Shown: positions 1 to 9,651 of the stretch, in pieces
Numbering within the stretch: position 1 is the first letter of the stretch
Layout: each line of letters opens with the position of its first letter
Source: Rhynchopus sp. YZ270_cl-10
Taxonomy: Eukaryota > Euglenozoa > Diplonemea > Diplonemida > Diplonemidae
DNA: 64,000 nucleotides
Assembly (NCBI GenBank): GCA_964035575.1
Contig: OZ037876.1
Coordinates: 1,116,001-1,180,000, forward strand
Direction of reading: 5' to 3'
Translations under genes and position numbers: made by a program
The notes under the pieces: generated by a model
Told to the model about the DNA's origin: nothing
The model's database searches: none
The model's input: the letters and a program-made list of their open reading frames with translations, nothing else

Positions 1-185
1 GATCTCTCAGCGGGAATAGTGTAGTTTGACCACCTCCAAGCAAACTCTCCACCTTCTGTTTGTCTCGACAACAACATTGAATAGAAGGCATAATGAATTC
101 AAAGGTGATATCATTCTTCCTAATAAATGTTATTCCTGTGTGAATATTCCCCTGGTGGCTTTCACTTTTGTAGGCATTTTTTTTT

Positions 186-251
186 GATAAAATTGTTGGA
201 GTAGTGTAGTTTGCCTCGGTTGTGTTGCCACAGTTTGTGCATATCTCCACT
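186..251 (-). repeat. Dispersed short module, family A (GTGTAG...CTCCACT)
   Basis: This is the first of five good copies of a 62-66 bp sequence. The others are at 16962-17026, 20408-20471, 24094-24155 and 36533-36597, with a partial copy at 13597-13641. On the plus strand a T tract leads into GATAAATTGTTGGAGTAGTG, then GCCTCGGTTGTGTTGCCACA, then CTCCACT. Read on the minus strand, the module starts AGTGGAG and ends in a poly-A tract, like a tiny retroposed RNA. All copies have the same orientation, matching the genes. Confidence 0.8.
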
Positions 252-791
252 GTTCGTTCTTTTTCTTCCCTTCGAGCTCTGTACAGCAAATGTCAGCCAC
301 AAAGAAAAAAAAAATAGTAACTCTGATAGGTAAGTAAAAGGAAAAAAGGTTTTTTCGTTGATTGCACAATTACCCTGTTTGAGGGGTGATTGGCGACCGT
401 ATCTGAGGAACCATTTCTCCTTTAAGCTACGCTTGTAGGAATAAAAAAAGAAAAAAAGAAAGAAAAAAAACGGGACTGGTCTGCTTCCAGAAACGTCACT
501 CAAAGAGAGAACCTTATCCCAGAGTAATTTGATGAAATACAGTACGAATTGGGTGCGGGGGGTTGGAGTAATTGGAAAGAACAAAAAAAAAAGTGCGATT
601 TGCATTGTTTTTTTATGTCCTTTTTTTTTGTCAAAAAAAATGAAAGTGAAGTTTGATCCCCTGATCTTGGATGCAAAAAAAAATACAAAAAAAAAAAAAA
701 AATCAAATAGAATTTGACTTGAGGAAAATGACGCACTAATGTTCCGTGTGGGTTATTAACCGCCCCCGGAAACAATAGAGAGAAAGGTTGG

Positions 792-829
792 TAAGATGAA
801 CCTAAGCCTGGCAGTGCTTAGTCATCTTA
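792..829 (-). repeat. Dispersed hairpin, family D (CTAAGC/GCTTAG stem)
   Basis: This copy folds perfectly: outer arms TAAGATGA and TCATCTTA, inner arms CTAAGC and GCTTAG, a 2-base bulge and an 8-base loop. Related copies lie at 1797-1835, 10330-10367, 10471-10505, 12950-12993, 19579-19615, 25621-25656, 25837-25875, 43791-43829 and 45800-45845; 16320-16349 is a shortened relative. Outer stems differ between copies but stay complementary, for example GGTGAG with CTCACC at 43791. Strand is set to minus because wobble pairs form on that strand. Confidence 0.8.
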
Positions 830-1101
830 TGAGACCATAGGGGCTGGGGATGGGATGCGGGATGGAAGAGGTGCGGGTTGGTGGGCTTTGCCAATGAATA
901 CTAACTTTTCATTTTTTTTTTTTTTTTTTTTTTTTTGTGTTTTTTGTCTTTTTTTTGCTTCATCGTTCCAAAAAAATATATTTTGGGAACAGACTGAGTT
1001 AGCGTAAGGCCTGATCTGTTATTTCGTGACGATCTTTCACAACAGACACGTCTGTATGCTGTATCCTCGCAAGCTGAGTTGCTGATGCAGACGAAACTTG
1101 G

Positions 1102-1136
<35 letters not shown>

Positions 1137-1381
1137 GTGAGTGAGAGAGTACCAAACAAACGAAGGAAGGGAGGAAGAGAGGGCTTATTTAAAAAAAAAA
1201 TGAGGCACAAAAAAAGATACAGGGACACACGCACATACCGTACTTTTCCGATCCGTTCCCTCGTTTTTTGTACTAAAAAAAATCCTTCAAAGTGTTGTGT
1301 TCTTTATGTCTAATAACGTAAATGAAGCTGTACGCTTTGCTGCAAAAAATAATAATGTAGAGTAGAACATAAAAAAGAGAA

Positions 1382-1457
1382 GTTGACAGTGCAAAAACGC
1401 CTCACCGTTCATCGGTGGACGCAAAAGGACACTAGTTCTCCACGGGTTTGTCGAACC
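1382..1457 (-). repeat. Dispersed repeat, family G, with a pol III B-box-like motif
   Basis: The core AGTGCAAAAACGCCTC recurs at 13938-14000 and 28784-28829. Two copies (here and at 13938) continue into CCACGGGTT followed by TCGAACC. On the minus strand this reads GGTTCGACAAACC or GGTTCGATAACC, close to the tRNA B-box consensus GGTTCGANNCC. A tRNA-derived SINE is possible, but I see no convincing A box, so the origin remains open. Confidence 0.5.
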
Positions 1458-1796
1458 CCAGAGAGACACTTCTTTGAAAGGAAAACTTGAGGAATGGGCA
1501 CCAATATAGGATACACAAACACCTCTTTAAAAAAAAGACACTACAAAAATGATACCAGAGAGAGGATACAAAACAACACCATTTTATAGATGCTGTTGCT
1601 GCTGAGCGTTGCTGTTTTTGTTTTTTTTGTTTTTTTTTTTTTTTTTGAGAGCTTTTTTTAGCCTTCATTTGTGTTCTTTCTAGTTTCAACTTTGTATTGA
1701 TGGAGACAGCCGAAGCTATTCTCCATCGTAGGTTATTTTGGACAGGGTGGGGAAATCACACACAGGTAAAAGAAAAAAAAGAAGAAAAAAATGCTA

Positions 1797-1835
1797 AGAG
1801 TGATCTACTAAGCCTCGCCGTGCTTCGTCAACTCT
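1797..1835 (-). repeat. Family D hairpin, variant outer stem
   Basis: The outer arms are AGAGTGA and TCAACTCT, pairing with one bulge. The inner arms CTAAGC/GCTTcG match the family. The outer arms differ at several bases from the 792 copy yet still pair, which argues for selection on the fold rather than simple copying. Confidence 0.65.
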
Positions 1836-3342
1836 AAAAAAAAGTACAGTGAACAAAATAAAGAAGTCTTCTTTAACTTGCTGAAGGAACCACATCCGTG
1901 CCGGAAACACTCCAGGGGGGGAAATACGGATAAGAAGGTTTTTGTGAGAGATAAAAAAAAAATCAGTTTATCACAATAACATCATCGGTGCTGCGCAAAT
2001 CGCAATTTTGTCATCAGAGAAAAAAAAAATTCTGTGCATTTTACCTTGAATTTCTCATCTTGTGTTATAAGCAGTTTTACTGCCCATTTTATGGCCTTTT
2101 TTAAGGCCATATTTCACATCAGCAAAAAAAGGGGGAAAGAAAAGAGATCCACAAAAAAGGTTTGCTACACTAACTTGAAAGAAAAAAAAAATGGCTGTGT
2201 CGTTCATGATGTACACACAACGCATTTTTTAGAAAGAGCGAAATCCGGCCGAGTGTTAAAAGGTAATTTCCCCTCCACTCATATTGCCATGTTTCGCACT
2301 TTTTTTAGATAGGGGAAGGGAAGGGGAGGACAACACTATTGTGTTTTCTCCATTCAACTTTGTTTTCATTGAAACATCCAAGCCCCAATTCAAAAACGAT
2401 ATTTTAAAAAAAATGCAAAGAAAAGCGTTTGCTTTTTTTGTTTGTTTTGGTAAGACGAGCCCTCATCCTCCGTGCTCACAGTCACCTATAAAATGGGTGG
2501 GTTGCACTAACAACAAATGATCTCTCTAATAGAGTAATACGACTTCTGCTCAGCTGAAGATACACAACTGTGTTGCTCAAAAATGGGTATTGGGGCGGCG
2601 AAGGAAGGTCGTTTTGAGAATATAAAATAAAAATACGCACATGTACAACTCTTTTTCACTTCTTGGCCAGTAAGAAGAAGAGATGCAAATATTCTCCACA
2701 AAAAAAAGACCAGAAGGGGGGGAGTGGGACAAAGAGCAACGCCGCCGGGGGAATAGCTACGGAAGAAGATATTTAAAATACATTCAATTCCGAATTGGAA
2801 GAAAAAAAAAAAGTTGAGAGTGCAAAAAATTCGTCACCATAACTGATGTGACTATGATACTATGTATGCCACCCCCCCTTCTCCTCCATCCATCCCATTT
2901 TCTTTCCCCCTCGTCAAATGCAAAAACAAAAAAAAAAAATCCCTAAAGTCAGGAAACGCTTTGCGAGGTCTTCTTTAGTTAATGGGTAGAATAATTCTAG
3001 ACGGAGCTTCGCTGATTTTAACATAAAAAAAAATCAAATAAATAAAGAAAGAACAATAACGAGGAAGGCATATTTGCTTTGGTCTAATTCCAAAAAAAAG
3101 AGATTCTGAATAAGGATTTGCGAGAAAACCCTTCTGGAGAAAGTCATTTGGAGTATTCTGATACCAAATAAATTATGGTATGAGAAGACAAAGACCAAGA
3201 GCAGAGCTTTCTTATAAGTCTCGTTCGCACTTTTAAAAAGAAGAAGAAAAAAAATACTTTTTGAAAGACAATCAGAACCCCTCTTGAAACACTCTTTTTT
3301 TGAGTACGTTCATCCCACCACACAGCTCTGCGACGATAGGAT

Positions 3343-3446
3343 GACTTGAAATACAAAAGCCCTCTCATGACAGTGTACCTTTGGGGACATGACGCTGGGT
3401 AGACCCCAACGATGCACTCCTACGTTCATTTCGTGGTTTACATCTG
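3343..3446. repeat. 110-bp dispersed repeat, family F
   Basis: This segment is clearly homologous to 33713-33826, and its first half to 47164-47222. The shared text begins GACTTGAAATACAAA, contains CCTCTC(A/G)TGA and AGTGTACCTTTGG, and ends TTCATTTCGTGGTTTACATC. All three copies have the same orientation. No open frame is conserved between copies, so it is non-coding. Confidence 0.75.
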
Positions 3447-3493
3447 ATGAGAAGATGACTTCACTAAAAAAAAAGGTACTCAAAACACTTTTT

Positions 3494-3541
3494 TGTAGTT
3501 TCGACAATCACCTGTCCGAGGACGGGTTCTGTACACAAAGT
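3494..3541. repeat. Dispersed repeat, family H, partial copy
   Basis: These 48 bases are identical to 14879-14926 (TTTCGACAATCACCTGTCCG and the following GGGTTCTGTACACAAAG). The family continues past this point in the copy at 14879-14980 but breaks off here into a T tract. Confidence 0.75.
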
Positions 3542-3874
3542 TTTTTTTTTTTTTTGGAAAGGGAGAAGATTGCTCACATATCAATGTCCTGCAAGGGAAC
3601 ATACATACATTTCACAAGGGGAAATACAAACAACACGAGAATAAAAGCCAAAAAAAACACACACAACGGTGAAGGCCAATTTTTGGGAGGGGAAGAGAAT
3701 AACTACAAAAAACAGGGGATGGGGAATTGGGAAAAGGTGCGGAGGTGTGAGGGTCTGGGCTTGGGGGGGGGAAATTCTTGGGGAAAGGGGGTACAACAAC
3801 GTCAGGGTTCAGCCGCCACGGTACTACTCCCTTAAAAAAATGCAGAATTTGAATTTTGCATTTTTATTTTATTT

Positions 3875-3921
3875 TGATAATTTCTTGGATTAGTGTAGCT
3901 GCCTTATACAGTCTTCACTGT
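3875..3921 (-). repeat. GTGTAG stem-loop module, family C
   Basis: GATAATTTCTTGGATTAGTG is followed by arms AGTGTAGCTG and CAGTCTTCACT, which pair around a 7-base loop. The copy at 34861-34910 pairs even better, with CTGTC and GACAG continuing the stem. A third copy near 44441-44575 is split by an insertion. Confidence 0.7.
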
Positions 3922-4166
3922 TGCGACTTTTTTTTTTCTTTTTGATAATCTGGCGGTCAGTCAGCACAATGGTCTGATTATTTTTTGAGAATCGGTTTAG
4001 TGTTGCCTATCCAGAGCGTCTTCGGCAGATTTTGTGAGATGGGAGAACCCAACCTTTAGAGTCTAGTAGCGGTTTCTTGGGAGGGACACCTGGCGTGCGT
4101 CGGGGAGCTGTTGTGGAGGGGTGTTGTAATATTTTTTTAGGGAAACAAAAATAAGATGTAGAAAAC

Positions 4167-4263
4167 GGTGTGGCTGACAACCCCAAAATAGCAGAAAGTA
4201 GCAGAAAGTAGCAGAAAATAGCACAAAAATAGCACAAAAATAGCACCCCCTTTCAGCCACACC
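4167..4263. mobile_element. 97-bp TIR micro-element, GGTGTGGCTGA family
   Basis: The ends GGTGTGGCTGA and TCAGCCACACC are perfect 11-bp inverted repeats. The inside is a short tandem array of TAGCAGAAAG and TAGCACAAAAA units. AGAAAA lies just outside both ends and may be a target duplication. Siblings at 30832-30915 and 39382-39463 have the same ends, a similar size and repeated internal motifs. Confidence 0.7.
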
Positions 4264-4641
4264 AGAAAAGGTACGCCTTTGATAGTAAAAAAAGATGAAA
4301 AGTTCGTCAAAAGCTGTCAAAAACATTACCGGGGGGTAGTCCTCGGTAGGCTACAGTAAAAAGAAAAAAGTTGTTGGGATGAACTCAAGTCTCTCAGACA
4401 TCTCCAAGACAAAAGGTTGATATTATTGGTGTGGCACATTTGAACTACATACGAAGTACATAAAATTCACCTTAATTTTTGGCGCTTTTTTGAGAGAGAA
4501 AGAAAATTGGTGCCTTCCTTTTAGGGAGTCACGATTATTTGTGACCAAAGGATTCCGGTTACCCTATTTTGCTAACTGCATCTCACAGACAGAGTTGATA
4601 TATTTCACCAAAAAACCCCCCTCCCAATATTTTCACCCACT

Positions 4642-6069
4642 TCACCCCAAACATACGTCAGTCGACATGCGGCGCGATGCTCTGTAGTCTGTAGTGCTAA
4701 TCTTTGTCTCCTGCATGTAGCCACTGACTCCGGTGATTCCGGTTTCATAAGGCGAGCCTGCGGTGATGGGACGTGGGGAGACGGGTGGGTCGTTGGGGTT
4801 GCGGGTCAACGAACCAGCACGGGAGGAGGGGCCACGGGGGGAATCGAGACGTGTAGAGTGGCGCCCTGCGAAGGCAGTGAAGTCGTTGCGCAGACGGTCC
4901 TCCTTCTTCTCAAGGTTCTCACGCTGCTCCCTGAGGCGCACCTCCTGGTCCACGAGGGGGTACTCCTCTTCGTCCACTTGACGTCTCTTTTCGACGAAGT
5001 CCTGGTTTTCCTGGATCATCTGCTGCAACAGATGTTCATGCTCCTGCACAGCCTCTGTTGCTGCCGCTGCCTCTGCCATTCTCTGCGACTCTGCGTGCTT
5101 CGCGGCGGCCAATGCCTTTTGCTTTGCTTCGCGGGCCGCAATTTGTCTGGCTGTTTCGTCAGCTGCATCACGCAGTGCGCGGGCAGCCGCCTTTTCCTGC
5201 TCTGCAGCTGCCGCCACTGTCGCCTCAGCCTGCGCAACGTTGTCGGCACACCCATGAACAATCTTCAATGCCTCTGCAGCAAGAGCGTGCGCTTCGCGTT
5301 CCCTCTCCTCCTCAGCCTCGGCCTCGGCACGGCACCGCTCTGCCCCTGCAATCTGCCTCTCCACCTCACGGTGCTGTTCGGCAAGCAGACGTTCAATGTC
5401 TCTAAGCTTCTCCTGCGCTTTGGTGACCTCTGTTTCTTGAAGTTGGAGACGACGGATTGCAGCCTCAAGGAGACGTTGCCGTTCGAGAAGCTCTGTTTGG
5501 CGCTGCCTTTCCACATCCTTCGCGGCATTCAATTCTGCAACCCGATCACGAAGTTCTCCACGAGCCCTTTCGGTCGCATCGTGCGCCGCATCGCAGGCAG
5601 ACTTCGCGTCCGCCTCACGCCGCTGCGCCTCAGCAAGAACCTGCATCTGGATCTGCAACATCCTTTCCGCCTCTGCAGTTTCGTGCTTAGCCTGCTCATA
5701 CATGGCCTTCGCTAATGCCTCCTTTTCGCGAAGCGTCTCTAACATCCTCCTGGTCTCATCAATCGACTCCTTCTGCGCCATATCCGTCCAGTAGTCCTTT
5801 GCTCTGTAGTAAAGGCAGTCAAGAAGGGTAGGGTACCGCTCTCCAAACCGGCGGAACTCCTGCAGACTGATGAACCCATCAGCATTGGCATCAGCCTTTT
5901 CAAAGAGGTCGTTAACAGTGGCAGTAGAGAAACCAATGTTCAGGCGGTTAAAGACAGCGATCATCCCTTCGATGTCAATGGTCTGGGTCTTCCTGACGTC
6001 GAATTCTCCGAACATAGATTTGACCTTAACCTCATGGGAAGGGCAGTCAGGGAAGAGTGCGAGAGACAT
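4642..6069 (-). CDS. EF-hand coiled-coil protein, flagellar/paraflagellar-rod type
   Basis: The 475-residue protein opens with a paired EF-hand region. The first loop (residues 24-35) is degenerate, with Gly where the bidentate Glu should be. The second (60-71, DANADGFISLQE) is canonical and should bind calcium. Residues about 100-400 form a long charged Ala/Glu/Arg/Gln-rich coiled coil. The last 75 or so are Ser/Pro-rich and probably disordered. Such EF-hand plus coiled-coil proteins are typical of the flagellar skeleton and paraflagellar rod of kinetoplastids, but I cannot name the exact orthologue. The start is supported by the nearest upstream splice-acceptor signal, 54 bases before the ATG. 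The stop is TGA. Base composition is much more balanced than in the flanks. It is the last recognisable gene in the leftward series. Confidence 0.93.
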   Translation of the reverse strand: MSLALFPDCPSHEVKVKSMFGEFDVRKTQTIDIEGMIAVFNRLNIGFSTATVNDLFEKADANADGFISLQEFRRFGERYPTLLDCLYYRAKDYWTDMAQKESIDETRRMLETLREKEALAKAMYEQAKHETAEAERMLQIQMQVLAEAQRREADAKSACDAAHDATERARGELRDRVAELNAAKDVERQRQTELLERQRLLEAAIRRLQLQETEVTKAQEKLRDIERLLAEQHREVERQIAGAERCRAEAEAEEEREREAHALAAEALKIVHGCADNVAQAEATVAAAAEQEKAAARALRDAADETARQIAAREAKQKALAAAKHAESQRMAEAAAATEAVQEHEHLLQQMIQENQDFVEKRRQVDEEEYPLVDQEVRLREQRENLEKKEDRLRNDFTAFAGRHSTRLDSPRGPSSRAGSLTRNPNDPPVSPRPITAGSPYETGITGVSGYMQETKISTTDYRASRRMSTDVCLG

Positions 6070-6123
6070 TGTTTAGAGAAGAGAGAAGCGAAAGAAACAA
6101 AGAGACAATATGTCCCAGAGACT

Positions 6124-6147
6124 CTGTAAAGAAAGGGGGGTTTCGTT
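6124..6147 (-). promoter_or_regulatory. Predicted trans-splice acceptor of the EF-hand gene
   Basis: On the minus strand the sequence reads CCCCCCTTTCTTTACAG, a pyrimidine tract ending in AG, placed so that the 5' untranslated region would be 54 bases. The T/C-rich stretch between it and the ATG contains no other AG. The role is inferred from kinetoplastid practice; no transcript data are available here. Confidence 0.6.
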
Positions 6148-6552
6148 TGAAATGTGAATGATTTTTGTTTGAGAAAACCAAAAAAAAAGAAGGTCAAAGA
6201 ATAGCAAGGTCTGCATCGCAGCCCGAAAAGGACCCCTAGACCCCTAGCAGAACAAAGAGGTCCCTCAAAGCGCAAAGGACAACAGGACAGAAGGTCACCA
6301 GGCCACCTACTCAAAAAGTCCCGCGAATACAAAGCGGATGCTTCGGATAAAGGAAAAACAAGTTTCCACCCAAAAGGAAAGTACACCGAAAGAGAAAGGA
6401 GCACGCCAGCACCGTCTATCCACTTTTTGGTGTGTCAATAATCGACGAAGAGCCTACAACAAAGCGAAAAGGGTCTGTACTCAATTCCGAAAGCCTTTGT
6501 TACTACGGAAGGTGTAGACTTCGACATTCGTCCTGAACCCCTTGAGAGCAGA
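6148..6552. other. Upstream flank of the EF-hand gene, with a family H copy
   Basis: Nothing coding is supportable here. Bases 6471-6548 are a copy of dispersed family H (GGGTCTGTACTCAAT, then GCCTTTG and CCTGAACCCC). It lies directly against the left end of the foldback element, so the element may have inserted next to or into it. Confidence 0.6.
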
Positions 6553-7869
6553 TTTTATATGGCTCAGTCCATAAACCCCCCCCCCCCCCCCCCCCTGAAA
6601 GGTAACCTCAGCAACTATTTGGATATTATCAAATATGTACTAGGACGTTCTGTTCGATTTTTGTTTTAATGAATCCAGAGTAAAGTTTCTGAATTCATTA
6701 AAACAAAAATCGAGCAACAAGACCGAGTACATATTTGATGGATCACCCCCGAGAGGTAAATAAGTTACCGGTAACCCCAGTTACCGGTAATTCCTTAAGG
6801 ATTCCTTAAGAAACACGGGAAAAAGCAAAAAAACATCAAAAGAGGGGGCACTTTAATTTATCATTTGGAAACCCTTCCCACTTTACGCGTTGTTCATTTT
6901 TGTCTTTTTTATTCTCAAAAAAATCGGTTCATCCAATCGTGCCGGTTGCCGGGAGGCAGGCCAGGGTCCTCCTCTTCTGCAATCTCAGGTGCCTTTTTCG
7001 TTTGTGGTCTTTTCAGAAGAAATCGTGTAAGCCACCTCCACAAATTCTTGCGGATGGGAGAGCATGGAAGCAAGCACAGTTTTTTCTGTATTCCTTTGCC
7101 AACAAAAAAGAGCAGTGGACAAGTTGCACTCTACACGGGTTATAGTGTATTGTGTTGGGTCCTTCAACTTCAACGCAATGCCAGTTGTATGAGCAATGTT
7201 GGACAGGTGTAAGGCAACATCATCTACTGTAACAAGCTCCGTAACGACGATATCCTCCAAATGTCTGGACACGACTCCAAAATGGAAGTCCCGCCCGTCT
7301 TTCCTGTGTTTTTCACAAAAATAGTTAACAGTAACGGATTTTGTACAAAACTTGAAAAGGAGAAAATGCAAAAGTTCTTTGGACTGGAAGTGCCTCCCGA
7401 CATCAGCCCACACAATTATGAAAACGAAAAAGGCACCTGAGATTGCAGAAGAGGAGGACCCTGGCCTGCCTCTCGGCAACCGGCACGATTGGATGAACCG
7501 ATTTTTTTGAGAATAAAAAAGACAAAAATGAACAACGCGTAAAGTGGGAAGGGTTTCCAAATGATAAATTAAAGTGCCCCCTCTTTTGATGTTTTTTTGC
7601 TTTTTTCCGTGTTTCTTAAGGAATCCTTAAGGAATTACCGGTAACTGGGGTTACCGGTAACTTATTTACCTCTCGGGGGTGATCCATCAAATATGTACTC
7701 GGTCTTTTTGCTCGATTTTTGTTTTAATGAATTCAGAAACTTTACTCTGGATTCATTAAAACAAAAATCGAACAGAACGTCCTAGTACATATTTGATAAT
7801 ATCCAAATAGTTGCTGAGGTTACCTTTCAGGGGGGGGGGGGGGGGGTTTATGGACTGAGCCATATAAAA
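6553..7869. mobile_element. Foldback transposon with 450-bp inverted arms
   Basis: The arms 6553-7003 and 7421-7869 are near-identical inverted repeats around a 417-bp unique spacer, giving a 1,317-bp element. Each arm starts TTTTATATGGCTCAGTCC, then has a run of 16-20 C (or G), then a nested palindrome of about 113 bases (6629-6741), then doubled ACCGGTAA and CCTTAAGG motifs. The spacer carries most of a 191-codon open frame with transposase-like features. I see no clear target duplication. Long-armed foldback elements are known among DNA transposons; the superfamily is not determined here. Confidence 0.85.
6985..7560 (-). CDS. Foldback-element ORF, possible transposase fragment
   Basis: This 191-codon frame starts inside the right arm, crosses the whole spacer and stops just inside the left arm. 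Residues 1-46 are encoded by the inverted repeat. Residues 47-100 contain an IIVWADVGRHF strand, then NYFCEKHRKDGRDFHFG about 20 residues later. An Asp with nearby HF, followed by an FF-H-K-D-FG block, recalls the catalytic region of some eukaryotic DDE transposases, but I cannot place it in a named family. It is far shorter than a complete transposase, so it is probably a remnant or an accessory protein. Whether it is expressed is unknown. Alternatively the similarity is accidental and the frame is simply open. Confidence 0.45.
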   Translation of the reverse strand: METLPTLRVVHFCLFYSQKNRFIQSCRLPRGRPGSSSSAISGAFFVFIIVWADVGRHFQSKELLHFLLFKFCTKSVTVNYFCEKHRKDGRDFHFGVVSRHLEDIVVTELVTVDDVALHLSNIAHTTGIALKLKDPTQYTITRVECNLSTALFCWQRNTEKTVLASMLSHPQEFVEVAYTISSEKTTNEKGT

Positions 7870-8447
7870 AACCTTCCCCCGGGGGGGTAGTCTTACATGA
7901 GTGTTGGGCACTCTGGTATTGCTTACCCTTTAGGTGGTTTGAAGGTTCTTAACCCTAAGAAGGGAGAGGAGGAGAGAGGATGTTGAGGGGGAAATGTTGC
8001 ATTTTTATTTGGTCTTTGGTATTTGACACCATGAGATATAGGTGGGCTTTTTCACTGTAGATAAAAAAAGGGGAGAGAAAAAAAAGAAGAAAAAAAAACC
8101 TGAGAAGTTAGCGATGCTACGTTTCTTTGTGCCCTCATCAGAAGAATGCTCAAGAGTTTTTTTTACAACTTGATTTTTTTTAAAATGCTCATTTTCACTT
8201 TTTTTTTGCTTTTGAAACCTTAGAGTTAGAAACAAAAGTCAGACACATTTTTTCCTATCGGAACTCATTCTGAGATTTCCCACTTTTCCTTACTTTTAAA
8301 CTGATTTTTTGTTGAATCACTCACCTAAAGACACACCACCTTGACGGGTCTACTAAATGCTATCCGAAGCATACAAAAGGCAATAACCTTATCCAATCCC
8401 TAACCCTTAAGAGCAACTATTATAAAGAATTTTGCGCATTATTTTTT
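7870..8447. other. Intergenic, 3' side of the AAA ATPase gene
   Basis: This stretch is A/T-rich with poly-T and poly-A runs and a C/G-tract hairpin (CCCCCGGGGGGG near 7875-7887). It presumably includes the 3' untranslated region of the ATPase gene. A single CCCTAACCCT at about 8397 is too short to be telomeric. I see no gene. Confidence 0.6.
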
Positions 8448-9578
8448 TCAATCAACTGGTTGCATCTTTGGGTTTCTTGCACGAGTCATCAACGTGGAGG
8501 TGAAGGTGTCGTTCGCTTTGACAACCTTTCGTGAGTTGAGGAGTAGCTCCGTTGTGAGGGGTGGTGCTGTGTCGTCATATTCGTCCTCTGGCTCTGTTGC
8601 TCCCATACCGACCGACTCCATCCACTTTGTCATGAATGACTTTACCTTGCGTGGGGGTGGTGGAGGAAGGCCTTTGACTATGTTCATGGCCTGTACTCTG
8701 CATGCATGCTGGCATAGTTCTTTTAGATCGGCGCCAGAGTAATTTGCGGTGTTCGCTGCAACCTGCGCAAAGTTGATCCGCGACACATCCTCATCTTTCA
8801 AAAGAATCTGCAGAATCGACGTTCTCTCCTCAAGGTTTGGGTAGGGCACCTCGATTTTGACACTCAAACGGCGGAGTACTGCGGAGTCAAGCACTTCAGG
8901 GCAGTTTGTTGCGCCGATTACTACAATTTTGTGTTTATATTCGTTTGTTGAAAACCCATCCCATTGACGGAGAAAGATGGTTTTTGCGTTTGCATAGGCG
9001 TGCGCATCAGAAGAGGATCGGGAGCTCAAAAGAGAGTCTAATTCGTCTACAAAAATGATGCATGGTTGGATTTTGCGTGCAAGAGAAAAAATCGCTGCGA
9101 CAGCCTGCTCAGACTCTCCAAGCCATTTGCCGAAGAGCGATTCCACCTTTACTTCAAGAAACGCTGCACCACAACTCTTTGCGATTGCCTTTGCGAGGAG
9201 AGTCTTGCCTGTTCCTGGTGGTCCGTACAGCAACATCCCTTTCGGAGGAGACCGCATCGACCCAGAGGCAAAGACATGAGCATACCGAAACGGGGCGATA
9301 ACACTCTGCTCAACTGTTGTCTTAGCATGCTCCAACCCTCCAACCGATTCAAACCCAGTCTTAATGTCATCAGGGTCCGTAACACTGTCCGCCATAGCCG
9401 CCTCACTATTGTTCAACGACAGCCATTCGCCACGAATTTTAACAGTTTTCCCAGAAGATCCATGTAGTATCCTGTTCAGCATGCAAAACCCTGCCCCCAA
9501 AACCGCTCCTTGCGCTACCGCAGTAATTAAAAGACGTTGAATGAAATCATTTTCGCGTTGTTGGTGTGCAATTTGCAT
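8448..9578 (-). CDS. MSP1: Msp1/ATAD1-like membrane-anchored AAA ATPase
   Basis: The 376-residue protein has an N-terminal hydrophobic segment (about 14-36) and one AAA domain. Walker A is GPPGTGKT (119-126), Walker B IIFVDELD (174-181), sensor 1 is the Asn of GATN (225), and the paired arginines at 236-237 fit the arginine finger. Length and layout match yeast Msp1 and animal ATAD1 (about 360 residues), which extract mislocalised tail-anchored proteins from the mitochondrial outer membrane and peroxisomes; that role is inferred. The C-terminal part carries a PPPPPR run and an acidic stretch. An in-frame ATG at 9683 would add 35 residues, but they are encoded by the pyrimidine tract. The start at 9578 lies 23 bases after the predicted splice site and gives the expected N-anchor. 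The stop is TGA. Confidence 0.95.
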   Translation of the reverse strand: MQIAHQQRENDFIQRLLITAVAQGAVLGAGFCMLNRILHGSSGKTVKIRGEWLSLNNSEAAMADSVTDPDDIKTGFESVGGLEHAKTTVEQSVIAPFRYAHVFASGSMRSPPKGMLLYGPPGTGKTLLAKAIAKSCGAAFLEVKVESLFGKWLGESEQAVAAIFSLARKIQPCIIFVDELDSLLSSRSSSDAHAYANAKTIFLRQWDGFSTNEYKHKIVVIGATNCPEVLDSAVLRRLSVKIEVPYPNLEERTSILQILLKDEDVSRINFAQVAANTANYSGADLKELCQHACRVQAMNIVKGLPPPPPRKVKSFMTKWMESVGMGATEPEDEYDDTAPPLTTELLLNSRKVVKANDTFTSTLMTRARNPKMQPVD

Positions 9579-9601
9579 TTTTTTAAAAAAAAATTGGGAT
9601 T

Positions 9602-9651
9602 CTGAAAGAAAATGAAGTGGGGGAGTGGAGAGAGAAGAATGTGGAGGAGCT
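9602..9651 (-). promoter_or_regulatory. Predicted trans-splice acceptor of the AAA ATPase gene
   Basis: The minus strand shows about 45 bases of almost pure pyrimidine ending CATTTTCTTTCAG, with the AG at 9602-9603. This decides the start codon: translation from 9683 would require the tract itself to be coding. The leader would be 23 bases. Confidence 0.65.

Larger units (their letters stand above)
1..4641. other. Intergenic region rich in homopolymers and short repeats
   Basis: I see no supportable gene here. Long open frames are all low-complexity readings of A, T or CT runs. The stretch holds a GTGTAG-type module (186-251), hairpin repeats (792-829, 1797-1835, 1382-1457), a GA dinucleotide run near 1104-1132, a 110-bp dispersed repeat (3343-3446), part of another (3494-3541), a stem-loop module (3875-3921) and a 97-bp TIR element (4167-4263). 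The segment nearest 4641 is presumably the 3' untranslated region of the EF-hand gene. Confidence 0.7.

Noticed and set aside
8397-8407. CCCTAACCCT, possible telomeric repeat
   Set aside because: It is only one and a half units, inside an internal intergenic region.
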